Of a stretch of 64,000 nucleotides of DNA, positions 24,043 through 33,320 are shown piece by piece. Made by a program: the position numbers and the translations under genes. The DNA is from Paraburkholderia dioscoreae. GTDB taxonomy: Bacteria > Pseudomonadota > Gammaproteobacteria > Burkholderiales > Burkholderiaceae. Each line of letters starts with the position of its first letter. Position 1 is the stretch's first letter. The stretch spans positions 744,001 to 808,000 of the forward strand of contig NZ_LR699553.1 in NCBI RefSeq assembly GCF_902459535.1, in the 5' to 3' direction. Below the pieces are notes generated by a model. That model made no database searches. It worked only from the letters and a program-made list of their open reading frames with translations, and was not told the origin of the DNA.

Positions 24043-25068
24043 ATGAACACCGCCACCCAGGCTCCCAAGGATTCCGCCGATAGCGCCGCCGAGCGCTTCC
24101 GTTATGGCTTCCTGAAGGGCAACCCGCAGCTCACGAAAAACGGCGAGCTGAAACATCTGTTGTCGATCGAGGGTTTGCCGAAGGCGATCGTCAATCACAT
24201 TCTCGACACCGCCGACCAGTTCGTCAGCGTGACCGATCGCGAAGTGAAGAAGGTGCCGCTGCTGCGCGGCAAGTCGGTATTCAACCTGTTCTTCGAGAAC
24301 TCGACGCGCACCCGCACCACTTTCGAGATTGCCGCGACGCGTTTGTCTGCGGACGTGCTCAATCTGAACATCAACGCGTCGTCGACCAGCAAGGGCGAAT
24401 CGCTGCTCGACACGATCAACAACCTCTCGGCGATGCACGCCGACATGTTCGTCGTGCGCCATGCATCGAGCGGGGCGCCTTATCTGATCGCCCAGCATTG
24501 CGCGCCGCACGTGCACGTGATCAATGCCGGCGACGGCCGTCATGCGCACCCCACGCAGGGGCTGCTCGACATGTACACGATCCGCCACTACAAGAAGGAC
24601 TTCACGAAGCTGCGCGTGGCGATCGTCGGCGATATTCTGCATTCGCGGGTCGCGCGCTCGGACATCCATGCGCTGACCACGCTCGGCGTGCCGGAAGTGC
24701 GCGCGATCGGTCCGCGCACGCTGCTGCCGGGCGGCCTCGAACAGATGGGCGTACGCGTGTTCCACAATCTCGACGAAGGCCTGAAGGACGTCGACGTGAT
24801 CATCATGCTGCGTCTGCAGAACGAACGGATGAGCGGCGCGTTGCTGCCGTCGGCGCAGGAGTACTTCAAGAGCTGGGGCTTGACGCCTGAGCGTCTCGCG
24901 CTCGCCGCGCCCGATGCGATCGTGATGCACCCAGGCCCGATGAATCGCGGCGTCGAAATCGATTCGCAGGTGGCCGATGGTCCGCAGTCGGTGATTCTGA
25001 ACCAGGTGACGTTCGGTATCGCGGTGCGCATGGCGGTGATGGGGATCGTGGCGGGCAATCACGACTGA
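24043..25068 (+). CDS. pyrB: Aspartate carbamoyltransferase catalytic subunit
   Basis: This 341-residue enzyme condenses carbamoyl phosphate with aspartate in pyrimidine synthesis. FENSTRTRTTFE (about 82-93) is the carbamoyl-phosphate site, HPTQ (about 166-169) is the conserved loop, and MLRLQNER lies in the aspartate domain. The extended N-terminus of about 40 residues fits the class that assembles with a dihydroorotase-like subunit. The ATG at 24043 follows AGCAGG. The downstream pyrC-like gene is probably its structural partner. Confidence 0.97.
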   Translation: MNTATQAPKDSADSAAERFRYGFLKGNPQLTKNGELKHLLSIEGLPKAIVNHILDTADQFVSVTDREVKKVPLLRGKSVFNLFFENSTRTRTTFEIAATRLSADVLNLNINASSTSKGESLLDTINNLSAMHADMFVVRHASSGAPYLIAQHCAPHVHVINAGDGRHAHPTQGLLDMYTIRHYKKDFTKLRVAIVGDILHSRVARSDIHALTTLGVPEVRAIGPRTLLPGGLEQMGVRVFHNLDEGLKDVDVIIMLRLQNERMSGALLPSAQEYFKSWGLTPERLALAAPDAIVMHPGPMNRGVEIDSQVADGPQSVILNQVTFGIAVRMAVMGIVAGNHD

Positions 25069-25190
25069 TCTCTCAGGCAGCAGAGCGGCGTCACGCGACA
25101 AGCGGCACACGGCGCCGCGAAAGCACAGTACGAACGCGCGGCATGGCACGCGCAACGTAGCTGAACACTAGGCTGAACATAAGGCAGCGC

Positions 25191-26471
25191 ATGAAGATTC
25201 ATATTCAAGGCGGCACGCTGATCGATCCGGCAGCGGGCACCGAACAGCAGCAGGACATTTTTATCGCAGCGGGCAAGATTGCGGCCATCGGCAACGCGCC
25301 TGCGGATTTCAACGCGGCGAAGACCATCGACGCCCAAGGCCTCTGTGTCATGCCGGGTCTGGTCGATCTGTCCGCGCGTTTGCGCGAGCCGGGCTATGAA
25401 CACAAGGCGACGCTCGAGTCCGAAATGGCCGCGGCGCTCGCCGGCGGCGTGACGAGCCTCGTCTGTCCGCCGGACACCGATCCGACGCTCGATGAACCCG
25501 GCCTCGTCGAGATGCTCAAGTTCCGCGCGCGCAATCTGAACCAGGCGCATGTGTATCCGCTCGGCGCGCTGACGGTCGGCCTCAAAGGGCAGGTCATCAC
25601 CGAGATGGTCGAGTTGACCGAGGCGGGTTGCATCGGCTTTTCGCAGGCCGACGTGCCGGTGGTCGATACACAGGTGCTGCTGCGCGCGCTGCAATACGCG
25701 AAGACCTATGGCTATACCGTGTGGCTGCGTCCGGTGGACGCGTATCTCGGCAAGGGTGGCGTGGCCGCGAGCGGCGCGCTGGCGTCGCGGCTCGGGCTGT
25801 CGGGCGTGCCGGTGTCGGCGGAAACCATCGCACTGCACACCATCTTCGAACTGGTGCGCGTGACCGGCGCGCGGGTGCATCTGTCGCACGTTTCGTCGGC
25901 GGCGGGCATTGCGCTGATGCGCGCGGCGAAGGCCGAGGGCCTGCCGGTATCGTGCGACGTCACCGTGAATCACGTGCACCTGATCGACCTGGACATCGGC
26001 TACTTCGACGCGCAGTTCCGGCTCGATCCGCCGCTGCGCCAGCAGCGCGATCGCGAAGCGATCCGCGCGGGTCTCGTCGACGGCACGATCGACGCGATCT
26101 GCTCCGACCACACGCCGGTGGACGACGACGAAAAGCTGCTGCCGTTCGCCGAAGCGACGCCCGGCGCGACCGGGCTGGAGCTGTTCCTGTCCTTGACGGT
26201 GAAGTGGGCGGACGAAGCGCGCGTGCCGCTCGCCAAGGCGTTGAACCGCATCACCACGGCGCCTGCCGACGTGCTCGAACTGGACGCGGCGGGCCGTATC
26301 GCGGTGGACGGCGTGGCCGATCTCTGCGTCTTCGATCGCAACGCGCATTGGCGCGTCGAGCCGCGTGCGCTGAAGAGCCAGGGGCACAACACGCCGTTCC
26401 TCGGCTACGAACTGCCGGCGCGTGTGCGTGCGACGATCGTGTCCGGTCACGTTGCATTCGAACAGCGCTGA
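25191..26471 (+). CDS. Dihydroorotase-like PyrC', probably non-catalytic
   Basis: This 426-residue amidohydrolase-fold protein is close to class I dihydroorotases (MPGLVDL ... LREPGYEHKATLESE; later SDHTPVDDDEK). The metal-binding D-x-H-x-H motif, expected at residues 59-63, reads DLSAR, so both histidines are lost (Ser61, Arg63). In Pseudomonas a similarly inactive PyrC' is required to assemble active aspartate transcarbamoylase with PyrB, and the position directly after pyrB supports that role. A separate active dihydroorotase is expected elsewhere in the genome. Confidence 0.9.
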   Translation: MKIHIQGGTLIDPAAGTEQQQDIFIAAGKIAAIGNAPADFNAAKTIDAQGLCVMPGLVDLSARLREPGYEHKATLESEMAAALAGGVTSLVCPPDTDPTLDEPGLVEMLKFRARNLNQAHVYPLGALTVGLKGQVITEMVELTEAGCIGFSQADVPVVDTQVLLRALQYAKTYGYTVWLRPVDAYLGKGGVAASGALASRLGLSGVPVSAETIALHTIFELVRVTGARVHLSHVSSAAGIALMRAAKAEGLPVSCDVTVNHVHLIDLDIGYFDAQFRLDPPLRQQRDREAIRAGLVDGTIDAICSDHTPVDDDEKLLPFAEATPGATGLELFLSLTVKWADEARVPLAKALNRITTAPADVLELDAAGRIAVDGVADLCVFDRNAHWRVEPRALKSQGHNTPFLGYELPARVRATIVSGHVAFEQR

Positions 26472-26544
26472 TGGACGCGGCGTTGCCGCGCCTGTTGTCC
26501 AGTAAATTGGCCGGCTTGCTGGCCAGCCAGGGAACGCTCCGACC

Positions 26545-27432
26545 ATGAAGCTCGCGTTACGCAAGGCCCGTCTCGTCGTTCATCTGCTGCACGGCATGTG
26601 GACCGTGGCGACGCGCTTTCCCAAAGCCAGCGCGGACGTGCGTCACACGCTCAACCGCGAATGGTCGCTGAAAATGCTGCGCCTGTGCGGCATGCGGCTT
26701 GTCGTGCATAACGACAGCGCGCGGCTCGATCGCGGCGCGCTGGTGGTCGCCAACCACATCTCGTGGATCGACATCTACGTGATCAACGCGTGGCGTCCCA
26801 CGCCGTTTGTCTCGAAGGCCGAGATCCGGCAATGGCCGGTGGTCGGCTGGCTCGCGCAGCAACTGGACACGGTGTTCATTCAGCGCGAGAAGCGCAGCGA
26901 CGCGAAGCGGATCATGCATGAACTGTCCGACCGCCTGGGCGCGGGCGAGTTGATGTGCGTGTTTCCCGAGGGCACCACGTCCAACGGTCTCGCGGTGCTG
27001 CCGTTTCACGCGAACATGTTTCAGGCGGCCGTGTCGGCGTCCGTGCCGGTGCAGCCGCTGTGCATCATGTATGAGGACGCGCAGGGCCGGCAATCTACCG
27101 CGCCGGCTTATATCGACGATCTGTCGCTCGCCGATTCGCTGAATCTGCTGCTGCGCGGCGGCCCGCTGACCGCGCATGTCTATGTCGGTGCGCCGCTGGC
27201 GCCGGGCGCGGACCGGCGTACGCTGGCGGCGGAAGCGGAAGGCGTGATCGTGGCCGCGTTACGGCAGATGCAAAGCGGCACGGCGATTAGCGGTTCGGTC
27301 ATGGCGGAGCGGGTCGCTACACCCGCGCCTGCGGCGACGCGGAGCGAACCAGCCGAGCAGGTCAACCAGGCCAACCAGGCGGGTCAGGTCGATGAGGTCG
27401 ATCAGATCGATCAGTCAGGGCGTTCGGCCTAG
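26545..27432 (+). CDS. plsC: 1-acylglycerol-3-phosphate O-acyltransferase (PlsC)
   Basis: This 295-residue enzyme acylates lysophosphatidate in phospholipid synthesis. The HX4D catalytic motif is NHISWID (about 70-76) and the phosphate-binding FPEGTTS lies near 141-147. A hydrophobic N-terminal helix anchors it to the inner membrane. After about residue 255 it has a low-complexity tail of alternating Gln, Val, Asn and Asp encoded by imperfect CAGGTC/GATCAG-type repeats, dispensable by comparison with family length. It converges on apaH with only 21 bases between. Confidence 0.92.
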   Translation: MKLALRKARLVVHLLHGMWTVATRFPKASADVRHTLNREWSLKMLRLCGMRLVVHNDSARLDRGALVVANHISWIDIYVINAWRPTPFVSKAEIRQWPVVGWLAQQLDTVFIQREKRSDAKRIMHELSDRLGAGELMCVFPEGTTSNGLAVLPFHANMFQAAVSASVPVQPLCIMYEDAQGRQSTAPAYIDDLSLADSLNLLLRGGPLTAHVYVGAPLAPGADRRTLAAEAEGVIVAALRQMQSGTAISGSVMAERVATPAPAATRSEPAEQVNQANQAGQVDEVDQIDQSGRSA

Positions 27433-27453
27433 CGGCCGGCTGGCTTGTTGCGC

Positions 27454-28332
27454 CTAGTTGCCGCCGCCCGGTGCGCGGCAGTTTTCGCAACCCACCTGCG
27501 TCAGCGTGCGTTCCGCGGGGTTTTGCGCAAGACGCACGGCGGACAGTTTTTCGCCCCACACGCAGCCCGAATCGAGGCCGATCAAATTGTCGCGCAAGGT
27601 CAAGCCGAGCGCGGCCCAATGGCCGAATACGACCGTGACGTCGGCGGTCTTGCGTGACGGCACATCGAACCACGGCATGCAACCGGGCGGCGCCGCGTTC
27701 AGGCCGCCGCTGCTGCTGAAATCCATCACGCCTTCGGCGGTGCAGAAGCGCATTCGAGTCAGCGCGCTGCAGGTCAGGCGCAGGCGCTCGATACCCTTCA
27801 GGCCCGGCTTCCAGCGGTTCGGCTCGTTGCCGTACAAACCGGCGAGCGTCTCTTTCCAGTTCGGCGCGCGCAGGGCGCGGTGCAATTCGTCGGCGAGTTC
27901 GAGCGTCATGGTCACATCCCACTGCGGCAGAACGCCCGCATGCACCATCAGCATGCCGTTGTCGAAATGCGCGAGCGGACGGTGGCGGACCCAGTCGAGC
28001 AGGTCGGCGGCATCCGGCGCGGCGAGAATCTCGTCGATCGTGTCGCCTTTCTTCGACTTGCGAATCCCCGCCGACACCGACAGCAGATGCAGGTCGTGAT
28101 TGCCCAGCACCGGCACCGCGCGCTCGCCCAGCGCGATCACGTCGCGCAGCGTGGCGAGCGATTCGGCGCCGCGGTTGATCAGGTCGCCCGCGAACCACAG
28201 CGGCGTGCCGGCCGGCGGCGCGGCCTTGGCGAGCAGTTGCTGGAACGGCGTGCGGCAGCCTTGCAGATCGCCGAAAGCGAGCGGGACGAGGTGCTGACCG
28301 GAAAGAGCGGAAGACGAAGTGGCGGGTGTCAT
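27454..28332 (-). CDS. apaH: Diadenosine tetraphosphatase ApaH
   Basis: This 292-residue phosphoesterase splits Ap4A into two ADP. The metal-binding motifs FGDLQGC, FAGDLINRG and VLGNHDLHLL appear in order, and MVHAG and VVFGHWAALG provide later ligands. The ATG at 28332 is used; an in-frame GTG at 28371 would add 13 residues. The C-terminal tail contains a Cys pair (CENC) that is not part of the active site. Confidence 0.95.
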   Translation of the reverse strand: MTPATSSSALSGQHLVPLAFGDLQGCRTPFQQLLAKAAPPAGTPLWFAGDLINRGAESLATLRDVIALGERAVPVLGNHDLHLLSVSAGIRKSKKGDTIDEILAAPDAADLLDWVRHRPLAHFDNGMLMVHAGVLPQWDVTMTLELADELHRALRAPNWKETLAGLYGNEPNRWKPGLKGIERLRLTCSALTRMRFCTAEGVMDFSSSGGLNAAPPGCMPWFDVPSRKTADVTVVFGHWAALGLTLRDNLIGLDSGCVWGEKLSAVRLAQNPAERTLTQVGCENCRAPGGGN

Positions 28333-28536
28333 CAAGGAAGTGAGTGCGGTTTGATACACGCTGTTACGCACGAGGCGTGCCGCGTTGGGCGGTGCAGCAT
28401 ACTAGCGTGACATAATAGCCCGTTTGAAGTGCTCATATCGCGTCAGGCGGCGTAAGGCGCCACCGGCAAGCGCCACGGCGAGCGGCGCGCGTGATATTGC
28501 GGCACAACACGATGACCCTCGTGAACGGAGAACAGC

Positions 28537-29448
28537 ATGTCGTCTCTTCATGCAAAGCAGCCTATCCGTACGCTCGTTACCGGCGCAAGCGGCTTTACCG
28601 GCCGCTATCTGGTCGATAACCTGGTCGGCCGGGGCCACACTGTGATCGAAACGGTCGCCGGGCGCGACGAGCCTGAAACGCCAACCCGCGTGAGGCTCGA
28701 CATCACGTCGCCGGATGCCTGCCGGCGCGCGATCGAAATCGCGCGCCCCGACTATATTGTCCATCTGGCAGCGATCAGCTTTGTGGGGCATAACGACCCG
28801 CTCGACTTTTACCGCGTCAACGTGATCGGCACGCTGAATCTGCTGGAGGCCTGCGCCGCCGTCGGGCATACGCCGCGCAAGCTGCTGATCGCGAGCAGCG
28901 CGAACGTCTACGGCAACGTGACGAGCAACGCCATCGACGAGAGCTTTCCGGTCACTCCGGTCAACCATTACGCCGCCAGCAAGGCGGCGATGGAAACGAT
29001 GGTGCGGACCTGGTTCGACCGGCTGCCGATCCTGATCGTGCGGCCGTTCAACTATACCGGCCGCGGCCAGGCGTCGAACTTCCTCGTGCCGAAGATCGTC
29101 GAGCACTTCGCGCGTCGTGAACCGTCGATAGAACTCGGCAATATCGACGTCGCACGCGATTTCTCCGACGTGCGGTATGTGGCGAGTGCTTATGAAGCGC
29201 TGCTCGACTCGGAGGCCGCGGCCGAAACCGTCAATGTCTGCACCGGCACGCCTTTCACGTTGCGCGAAATTCTCGCGGCGGCGAGCGATCTGACCGGACA
29301 TGAACTGAAGATTCAGATCAATCCCGCCTTCGTGCGGCAAACCGACGTGAAAATGCTGGCCGGCTCGCCCGCCAAACTGCGCACGCTCGTGCCGGCCGTC
29401 GAGGCGATTCCGTTCATGGATACGCTGCGCTGGATGCTTGCGGCATAA
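28537..29448 (+). CDS. rmd: GDP-6-deoxy-D-mannose reductase
   Basis: This 303-residue extended SDR reduces GDP-4-keto-6-deoxymannose to GDP-D-rhamnose. TGASGFTGRYL is the nucleotide-binding glycine motif and HYAASK (about 147-152) the catalytic Tyr-x3-Lys. Its length and the FNYTGRGQ segment fit Rmd. GDP-mannose 4,6-dehydratase (Gmd), which makes its substrate, is not in the window. GGAG precedes the ATG. It opens the polysaccharide region and points to D-rhamnose in the glycan. Confidence 0.85.
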   Translation: MSSLHAKQPIRTLVTGASGFTGRYLVDNLVGRGHTVIETVAGRDEPETPTRVRLDITSPDACRRAIEIARPDYIVHLAAISFVGHNDPLDFYRVNVIGTLNLLEACAAVGHTPRKLLIASSANVYGNVTSNAIDESFPVTPVNHYAASKAAMETMVRTWFDRLPILIVRPFNYTGRGQASNFLVPKIVEHFARREPSIELGNIDVARDFSDVRYVASAYEALLDSEAAAETVNVCTGTPFTLREILAAASDLTGHELKIQINPAFVRQTDVKMLAGSPAKLRTLVPAVEAIPFMDTLRWMLAA

Positions 29449-29910
29449 ACCCGCATCGGCGGCGATCTGCTGTTCTTTTTGAGCCGTGATGACGCGCGAC
29501 TTTCGTTCGCGTATAAACAATCGTGTTGCGCCGCGCGCGGGCTACTGGTTTGTTCAGACGTGTGCGGCGTCCGACTCCCGTTCCCCAGGCGCATCGCGCT
29601 GATTCAAGCCGCCAGCCGTTCCATCGGTACGACGATTCGTCATGCTTGCGGTCGCTTGTTGCGACATTCGTCGTGAAAGTGACCGTTGAATTACGAGATC
29701 GAAACCAAATTTGTCAAGCTGTTTCAAGTTGTTAGGGTTCTAGTTTTTAACCTGGCTCCCTTTATAATCGGGGCTTCATAAGATTGGCGTTTGAGTGTCC
29801 GCCTGCTGTGCAAGGGGTGGCGGCGGGCGTCGACAAGATTCCGCACCACAACGCGCGGTAGCAGGTCAGCGGACTATCCGACCTGCGGCCACCATCTAGA
29901 AGGGAATTTC
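29449..29910. other. Intergenic leader of the rhamnose operon
   Basis: No gene is supported here. The right half is AT-rich and contains a TATAAT -10 candidate at 29763-29768 with a poor -35. That would give a leader of about 140 bases before rfbB. CGCGGTAG at 29854-29861 differs by one base from the ops core GGCGGTAG used by RfaH. Confidence 0.5.
29763..29768 (+). promoter_or_regulatory. -10 box of the rfb operon promoter
   Basis: TATAAT is a consensus -10 in the AT-rich stretch upstream of rfbB. No good -35 hexamer lies 16-18 bases before it, so an activator may be needed. Confidence 0.4.
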
Positions 29911-30972
29911 ATGATTCTGGTAACGGGCGGCGCCGGTTTTATCGGCGCCAATTTCGTGCTCGACTGGCTCAATGCCTCGGACGAAGCGGTACTGAACGTG
30001 GACAAGCTGACGTATGCCGGCAATCTGGGTACGCTCAAGTCGCAACAGGGCAACCCGAAACACGTTTTCGTGCGCGCGGACATCTGCGATCGCAGCGCAC
30101 TCGACGCGTTGTTTGCTGAGCATAAGCCGCGTGCCGTGCTGCACTTTGCCGCGGAAAGCCACGTGGACCGTTCGATTCATGGACCGGCTGATTTCGTGCA
30201 AACGAACGTGGTCGGCACCTTCACGCTACTCGAAGCAACCCGTCAGTACTGGAACGCGCTCGGCGAGGCCGACAAGGCCGCGTTCCGCTTCCTGCACGTC
30301 TCGACCGACGAAGTATTCGGCTCGCTGTCCTCTACCGACCCGCAGTTCTCCGAAACCACGCCTTATGCGCCGAACAGTCCTTACTCGGCCACCAAGGCGG
30401 GTTCCGACCACCTCGTGCGCGCTTACCATCATACGTATGGGCTGCCGGTGCTGACCACGAACTGCTCGAACAACTACGGTCCGTACCAGTTCCCCGAAAA
30501 ACTGATCCCGCTGATGATCGCCAGCGCGCTCGCCGGCAAGCCGCTGCCGGTCTACGGCGACGGCCAGAACGTGCGCGACTGGCTGTACGTGGGTGACCAC
30601 TGCAGCGCGATCCGCGAAGTGCTCGCGCGCGGCACGCCGGGCGAGACGTACAACGTGGGCGGCTGGAACGAGAAGAAGAACCTCGAAGTGGTCCACACGC
30701 TGTGCGACCTGCTCGACCAGTTGCGTCCGAAGGCGGGCGCGTCGTACCACGACCAGATCACGTATGTGAAGGATCGTCCGGGCCACGACCGCCGCTATGC
30801 GATCGACGCGCGCAAGCTCGAACGTGAGCTTGGATGGAAGCCTGCGGAAACGTTCGAAACGGGTCTGGCGAAGACGGTCCGGTGGTATCTGGACAATCAG
30901 GCGTGGTCGGACGAAGTCGCCTCGGGCGAGTACCGCAAGTGGGTTGAGACCAACTACGCGCAGCGCGCGTAA
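29911..30972 (+). CDS. rfbB: dTDP-glucose 4,6-dehydratase
   Basis: This 353-residue extended SDR converts dTDP-glucose to dTDP-4-keto-6-deoxyglucose, the second step of dTDP-L-rhamnose synthesis. ILVTGGAGFIGANFV is the NAD motif, STDEVFGSL and YSATKAGSDHLV carry catalytic residues, and NCSNNYGPYQFPEKL is diagnostic. AAGGGA precedes the ATG. It leads an rfbBACD cluster followed by glycosyltransferases. Confidence 0.97.
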   Translation: MILVTGGAGFIGANFVLDWLNASDEAVLNVDKLTYAGNLGTLKSQQGNPKHVFVRADICDRSALDALFAEHKPRAVLHFAAESHVDRSIHGPADFVQTNVVGTFTLLEATRQYWNALGEADKAAFRFLHVSTDEVFGSLSSTDPQFSETTPYAPNSPYSATKAGSDHLVRAYHHTYGLPVLTTNCSNNYGPYQFPEKLIPLMIASALAGKPLPVYGDGQNVRDWLYVGDHCSAIREVLARGTPGETYNVGGWNEKKNLEVVHTLCDLLDQLRPKAGASYHDQITYVKDRPGHDRRYAIDARKLERELGWKPAETFETGLAKTVRWYLDNQAWSDEVASGEYRKWVETNYAQRA

Positions 30973-30982
30973 GGGCACGGCA

Positions 30983-31876
30983 ATGGCGCGTAAAGGCATT
31001 ATTCTCGCGGGCGGTTCGGGCACGCGCCTGTATCCGATCACGCACGTCGTCTCGAAGCAGCTGCTGCCGGTGTACGACAAGCCGATGATCTACTACCCGC
31101 TGTCCACGCTGATGGTGGCGGGCATTCGCGACGTGCTGATCATTTCGACGCCGCAGGACACGCCGCGCTTCGAGGCGATGCTCGGCGACGGCAGCCAGTG
31201 GGGGATGAATATCCGGTATGCGGTCCAGCCTTCGCCGGATGGTCTTGCGCAGGCGTTTATTATCGGTCGCGACTTTGTGGGCAACGATCCGTCGGCGCTG
31301 ATTCTGGGCGACAACATCTTCTACGGTCACGATCTGGCGAAGCAGCTGGAAAACGCCAACGGGAAAACGGAAGGCGCGACCGTCTTTGCGTACCACGTGC
31401 AGGACCCGGAACGGTATGGCGTGGTCGAATTCGACCGGCAGTTCCGCGCGCTGTCGATCGAGGAGAAGCCTGTGAAGCCGCGTTCGAACTACGCGGTCAC
31501 GGGTCTGTACTTCTACGACAACCAGGTGTGCGATATCGCCGCCGACATCAAGCCATCGCCGCGCGGCGAGCTTGAAATCACCGACGTCAACTCGCGCTAT
31601 CTCGCCAATGCGGCGCTCACTGTCGAAATCATGGGCCGCGGTTATGCGTGGCTCGACACCGGCACGCATGATTCGCTGATCGAGGCGGCCACGTTCATCG
31701 CCACGCTGCAGAAGCGTCAGGGGCTCGTGGTCGCGTGTCCCGAGGAAATCGCTTATCGGCAACAATGGATCGACGGCGAGCAACTGCAGGCACTCGCCAA
31801 ACCGCTCGCCAAGAACGCCTACGGCAAGTACCTGCAAAACCTTCTTACGGATCAAGTGGCATGGCCATCCAAGTAA
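30983..31876 (+). CDS. rfbA: Glucose-1-phosphate thymidylyltransferase
   Basis: This 297-residue nucleotidyltransferase makes dTDP-glucose from glucose-1-phosphate and dTTP, the first committed step to dTDP-L-rhamnose. GIILAGGSGTRLYPIT is the nucleotide-binding signature, SKQLLPVYDKPMIYYPL follows, and GYAWLDTGTHDSL is conserved. It starts 10 bases after rfbB. Its end overlaps rfbC by 16 bases, so the genes are translationally coupled. Confidence 0.97.
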   Translation: MARKGIILAGGSGTRLYPITHVVSKQLLPVYDKPMIYYPLSTLMVAGIRDVLIISTPQDTPRFEAMLGDGSQWGMNIRYAVQPSPDGLAQAFIIGRDFVGNDPSALILGDNIFYGHDLAKQLENANGKTEGATVFAYHVQDPERYGVVEFDRQFRALSIEEKPVKPRSNYAVTGLYFYDNQVCDIAADIKPSPRGELEITDVNSRYLANAALTVEIMGRGYAWLDTGTHDSLIEAATFIATLQKRQGLVVACPEEIAYRQQWIDGEQLQALAKPLAKNAYGKYLQNLLTDQVAWPSK

Positions 31877-32412
31877 CCGCTACCGCACTGCCTGAAGTCA
31901 AGATCATCGAGCCGAAAGTGTTTGGAGACGCGAGAGGCTTTTTCTTCGAGAGCTTCAATGCGAAGGAGTTTGCCGAGCAGGTCGAGCCGGGGGCCGAGTT
32001 CGTGCAGGACAACCATTCGCGCTCCGCGAAGGGCGTGCTGCGCGGGCTGCACTATCAGATCCAGAATGCGCAGGGCAAACTCGTGCGGGTCGTCGAGGGT
32101 GAAGTGTTCGACGTCGCTGTCGACATCCGCAAAAGCTCGCCGAATTTCGGCAAATGGGCGGGCGTGGTGCTGTCGGTCGACAACCATCGGCAACTGTGGG
32201 TGCCGCCCGGATTTGCGCATGGCTTCGTGGTGTTGTCCGAGTCCGCGCAGTTCCTCTACAAAACCACGGACTACTGGTTTCCCGAGCACGAGCGCAGCAT
32301 TCTCTGGAACGATCCGGCTATCGGCATCGAGTGGCCCATCGACTGCGAGCCGCTGCTGGCTGCGAAAGACGCGGCGGCCAGCCGTCTTGCCGATGCTGAA
32401 GTCTTTGCATAA
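31861..32412 (+). CDS. rfbC: dTDP-4-dehydrorhamnose 3,5-epimerase
   Basis: This 183-residue cupin-fold epimerase acts third in dTDP-L-rhamnose synthesis. It has VFGDARGFFFESFN near the start, the catalytic His region GVLRGLHYQ (about 57-65), and WVPPGFAHGFVVLSE. Length and motifs are standard. It overlaps rfbA and is followed 11 bases later by rfbD. Confidence 0.97.
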   Translation: MAIQVTATALPEVKIIEPKVFGDARGFFFESFNAKEFAEQVEPGAEFVQDNHSRSAKGVLRGLHYQIQNAQGKLVRVVEGEVFDVAVDIRKSSPNFGKWAGVVLSVDNHRQLWVPPGFAHGFVVLSESAQFLYKTTDYWFPEHERSILWNDPAIGIEWPIDCEPLLAAKDAAASRLADAEVFA

Positions 32413-32423
32413 GGGGTTGTTGC

Positions 32424-33320
32424 ATGAGCGCACATGATGCCAGGCGGACCATCCTTATCACCGGCGTAAACGGCCAGGTGGGCTTCGAGCTCGCGCGTAC
32501 GCTGCAAGGGCTCGGCACGGTGGTCGCGGTCGACCGCGCCGCGCTGGATCTGTCCGATCTGGATCAGGTTCGTGCCGTGGTCCGGAAAATCCGGCCGGCG
32601 CTGATCGTCAATCCCGCGGCCTACACCGCGGTCGACAAGGCGGAAGAGGAATTCGATCTCGCCATGCGCGTGAACGGCGAAGTGCCGGGCGTGCTCGCTG
32701 AAGAAGCGAAAAAGCTGGGCGCGGCGCTGGTTCACTATTCGACCGACTACGTATTCAATGGCGGGAAAGACGGCGCTTACGTCGAAGACGATCCGACCGA
32801 TCCGCAAAACGCATACGGGCGGACCAAGCTCGCCGGCGAGCAGGCGATTGCCGCCAGCGGTTGCGCGCACCTGATTTTTCGCACGAGCTGGGTGTACGGC
32901 ACGCGCGGCAAGAACTTCCTGCTGACGATGCTGCGCCTCGGCGCGGAGCGGGACGAACTGAGCGTGGTTGCCGACCAGGTCGGTGCGCCCACCTGGTCAA
33001 AGACGATTGCCGCGCTCAGTGCGAACGTGCTGGCGCAGGCAGCGGCGCCGGGGCAGAACGACTGGTGGCACGCGCATACGGGCGTGTACCACTTGACCGC
33101 GACGGGCGCGGCGTCATGGCATGGTTTTGCACAGGCCATTTTCGAATTGTCAGGCTTCGCGAAAACACCCACGGTCAAGCCGATCCCGGCGGCTTCCTAT
33201 CCTACGCCGGCCAAGCGCCCCGGCAATTCGCGCATGTCGAACGACAAGCTTGCGCGGACGTTCGGCATACAGGCGCCGGATTGGCGCGACGCCCTGCAAC
33301 TTTGTCTGGCCGAGCGTTGA
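32424..33320 (+). CDS. rfbD: dTDP-4-dehydrorhamnose reductase
   Basis: This 298-residue SDR completes dTDP-L-rhamnose. ILITGVNGQVGFEL is the nucleotide motif, VHYSTDYVFNG and AYGRTKLAGEQ carry the catalytic Thr and Tyr-Lys, and FRTSWVYG is typical. It sits at the end of rfbBACD, and its stop overlaps the TTG start of the next gene. Confidence 0.96.
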   Translation: MSAHDARRTILITGVNGQVGFELARTLQGLGTVVAVDRAALDLSDLDQVRAVVRKIRPALIVNPAAYTAVDKAEEEFDLAMRVNGEVPGVLAEEAKKLGAALVHYSTDYVFNGGKDGAYVEDDPTDPQNAYGRTKLAGEQAIAASGCAHLIFRTSWVYGTRGKNFLLTMLRLGAERDELSVVADQVGAPTWSKTIAALSANVLAQAAAPGQNDWWHAHTGVYHLTATGAASWHGFAQAIFELSGFAKTPTVKPIPAASYPTPAKRPGNSRMSNDKLARTFGIQAPDWRDALQLCLAER

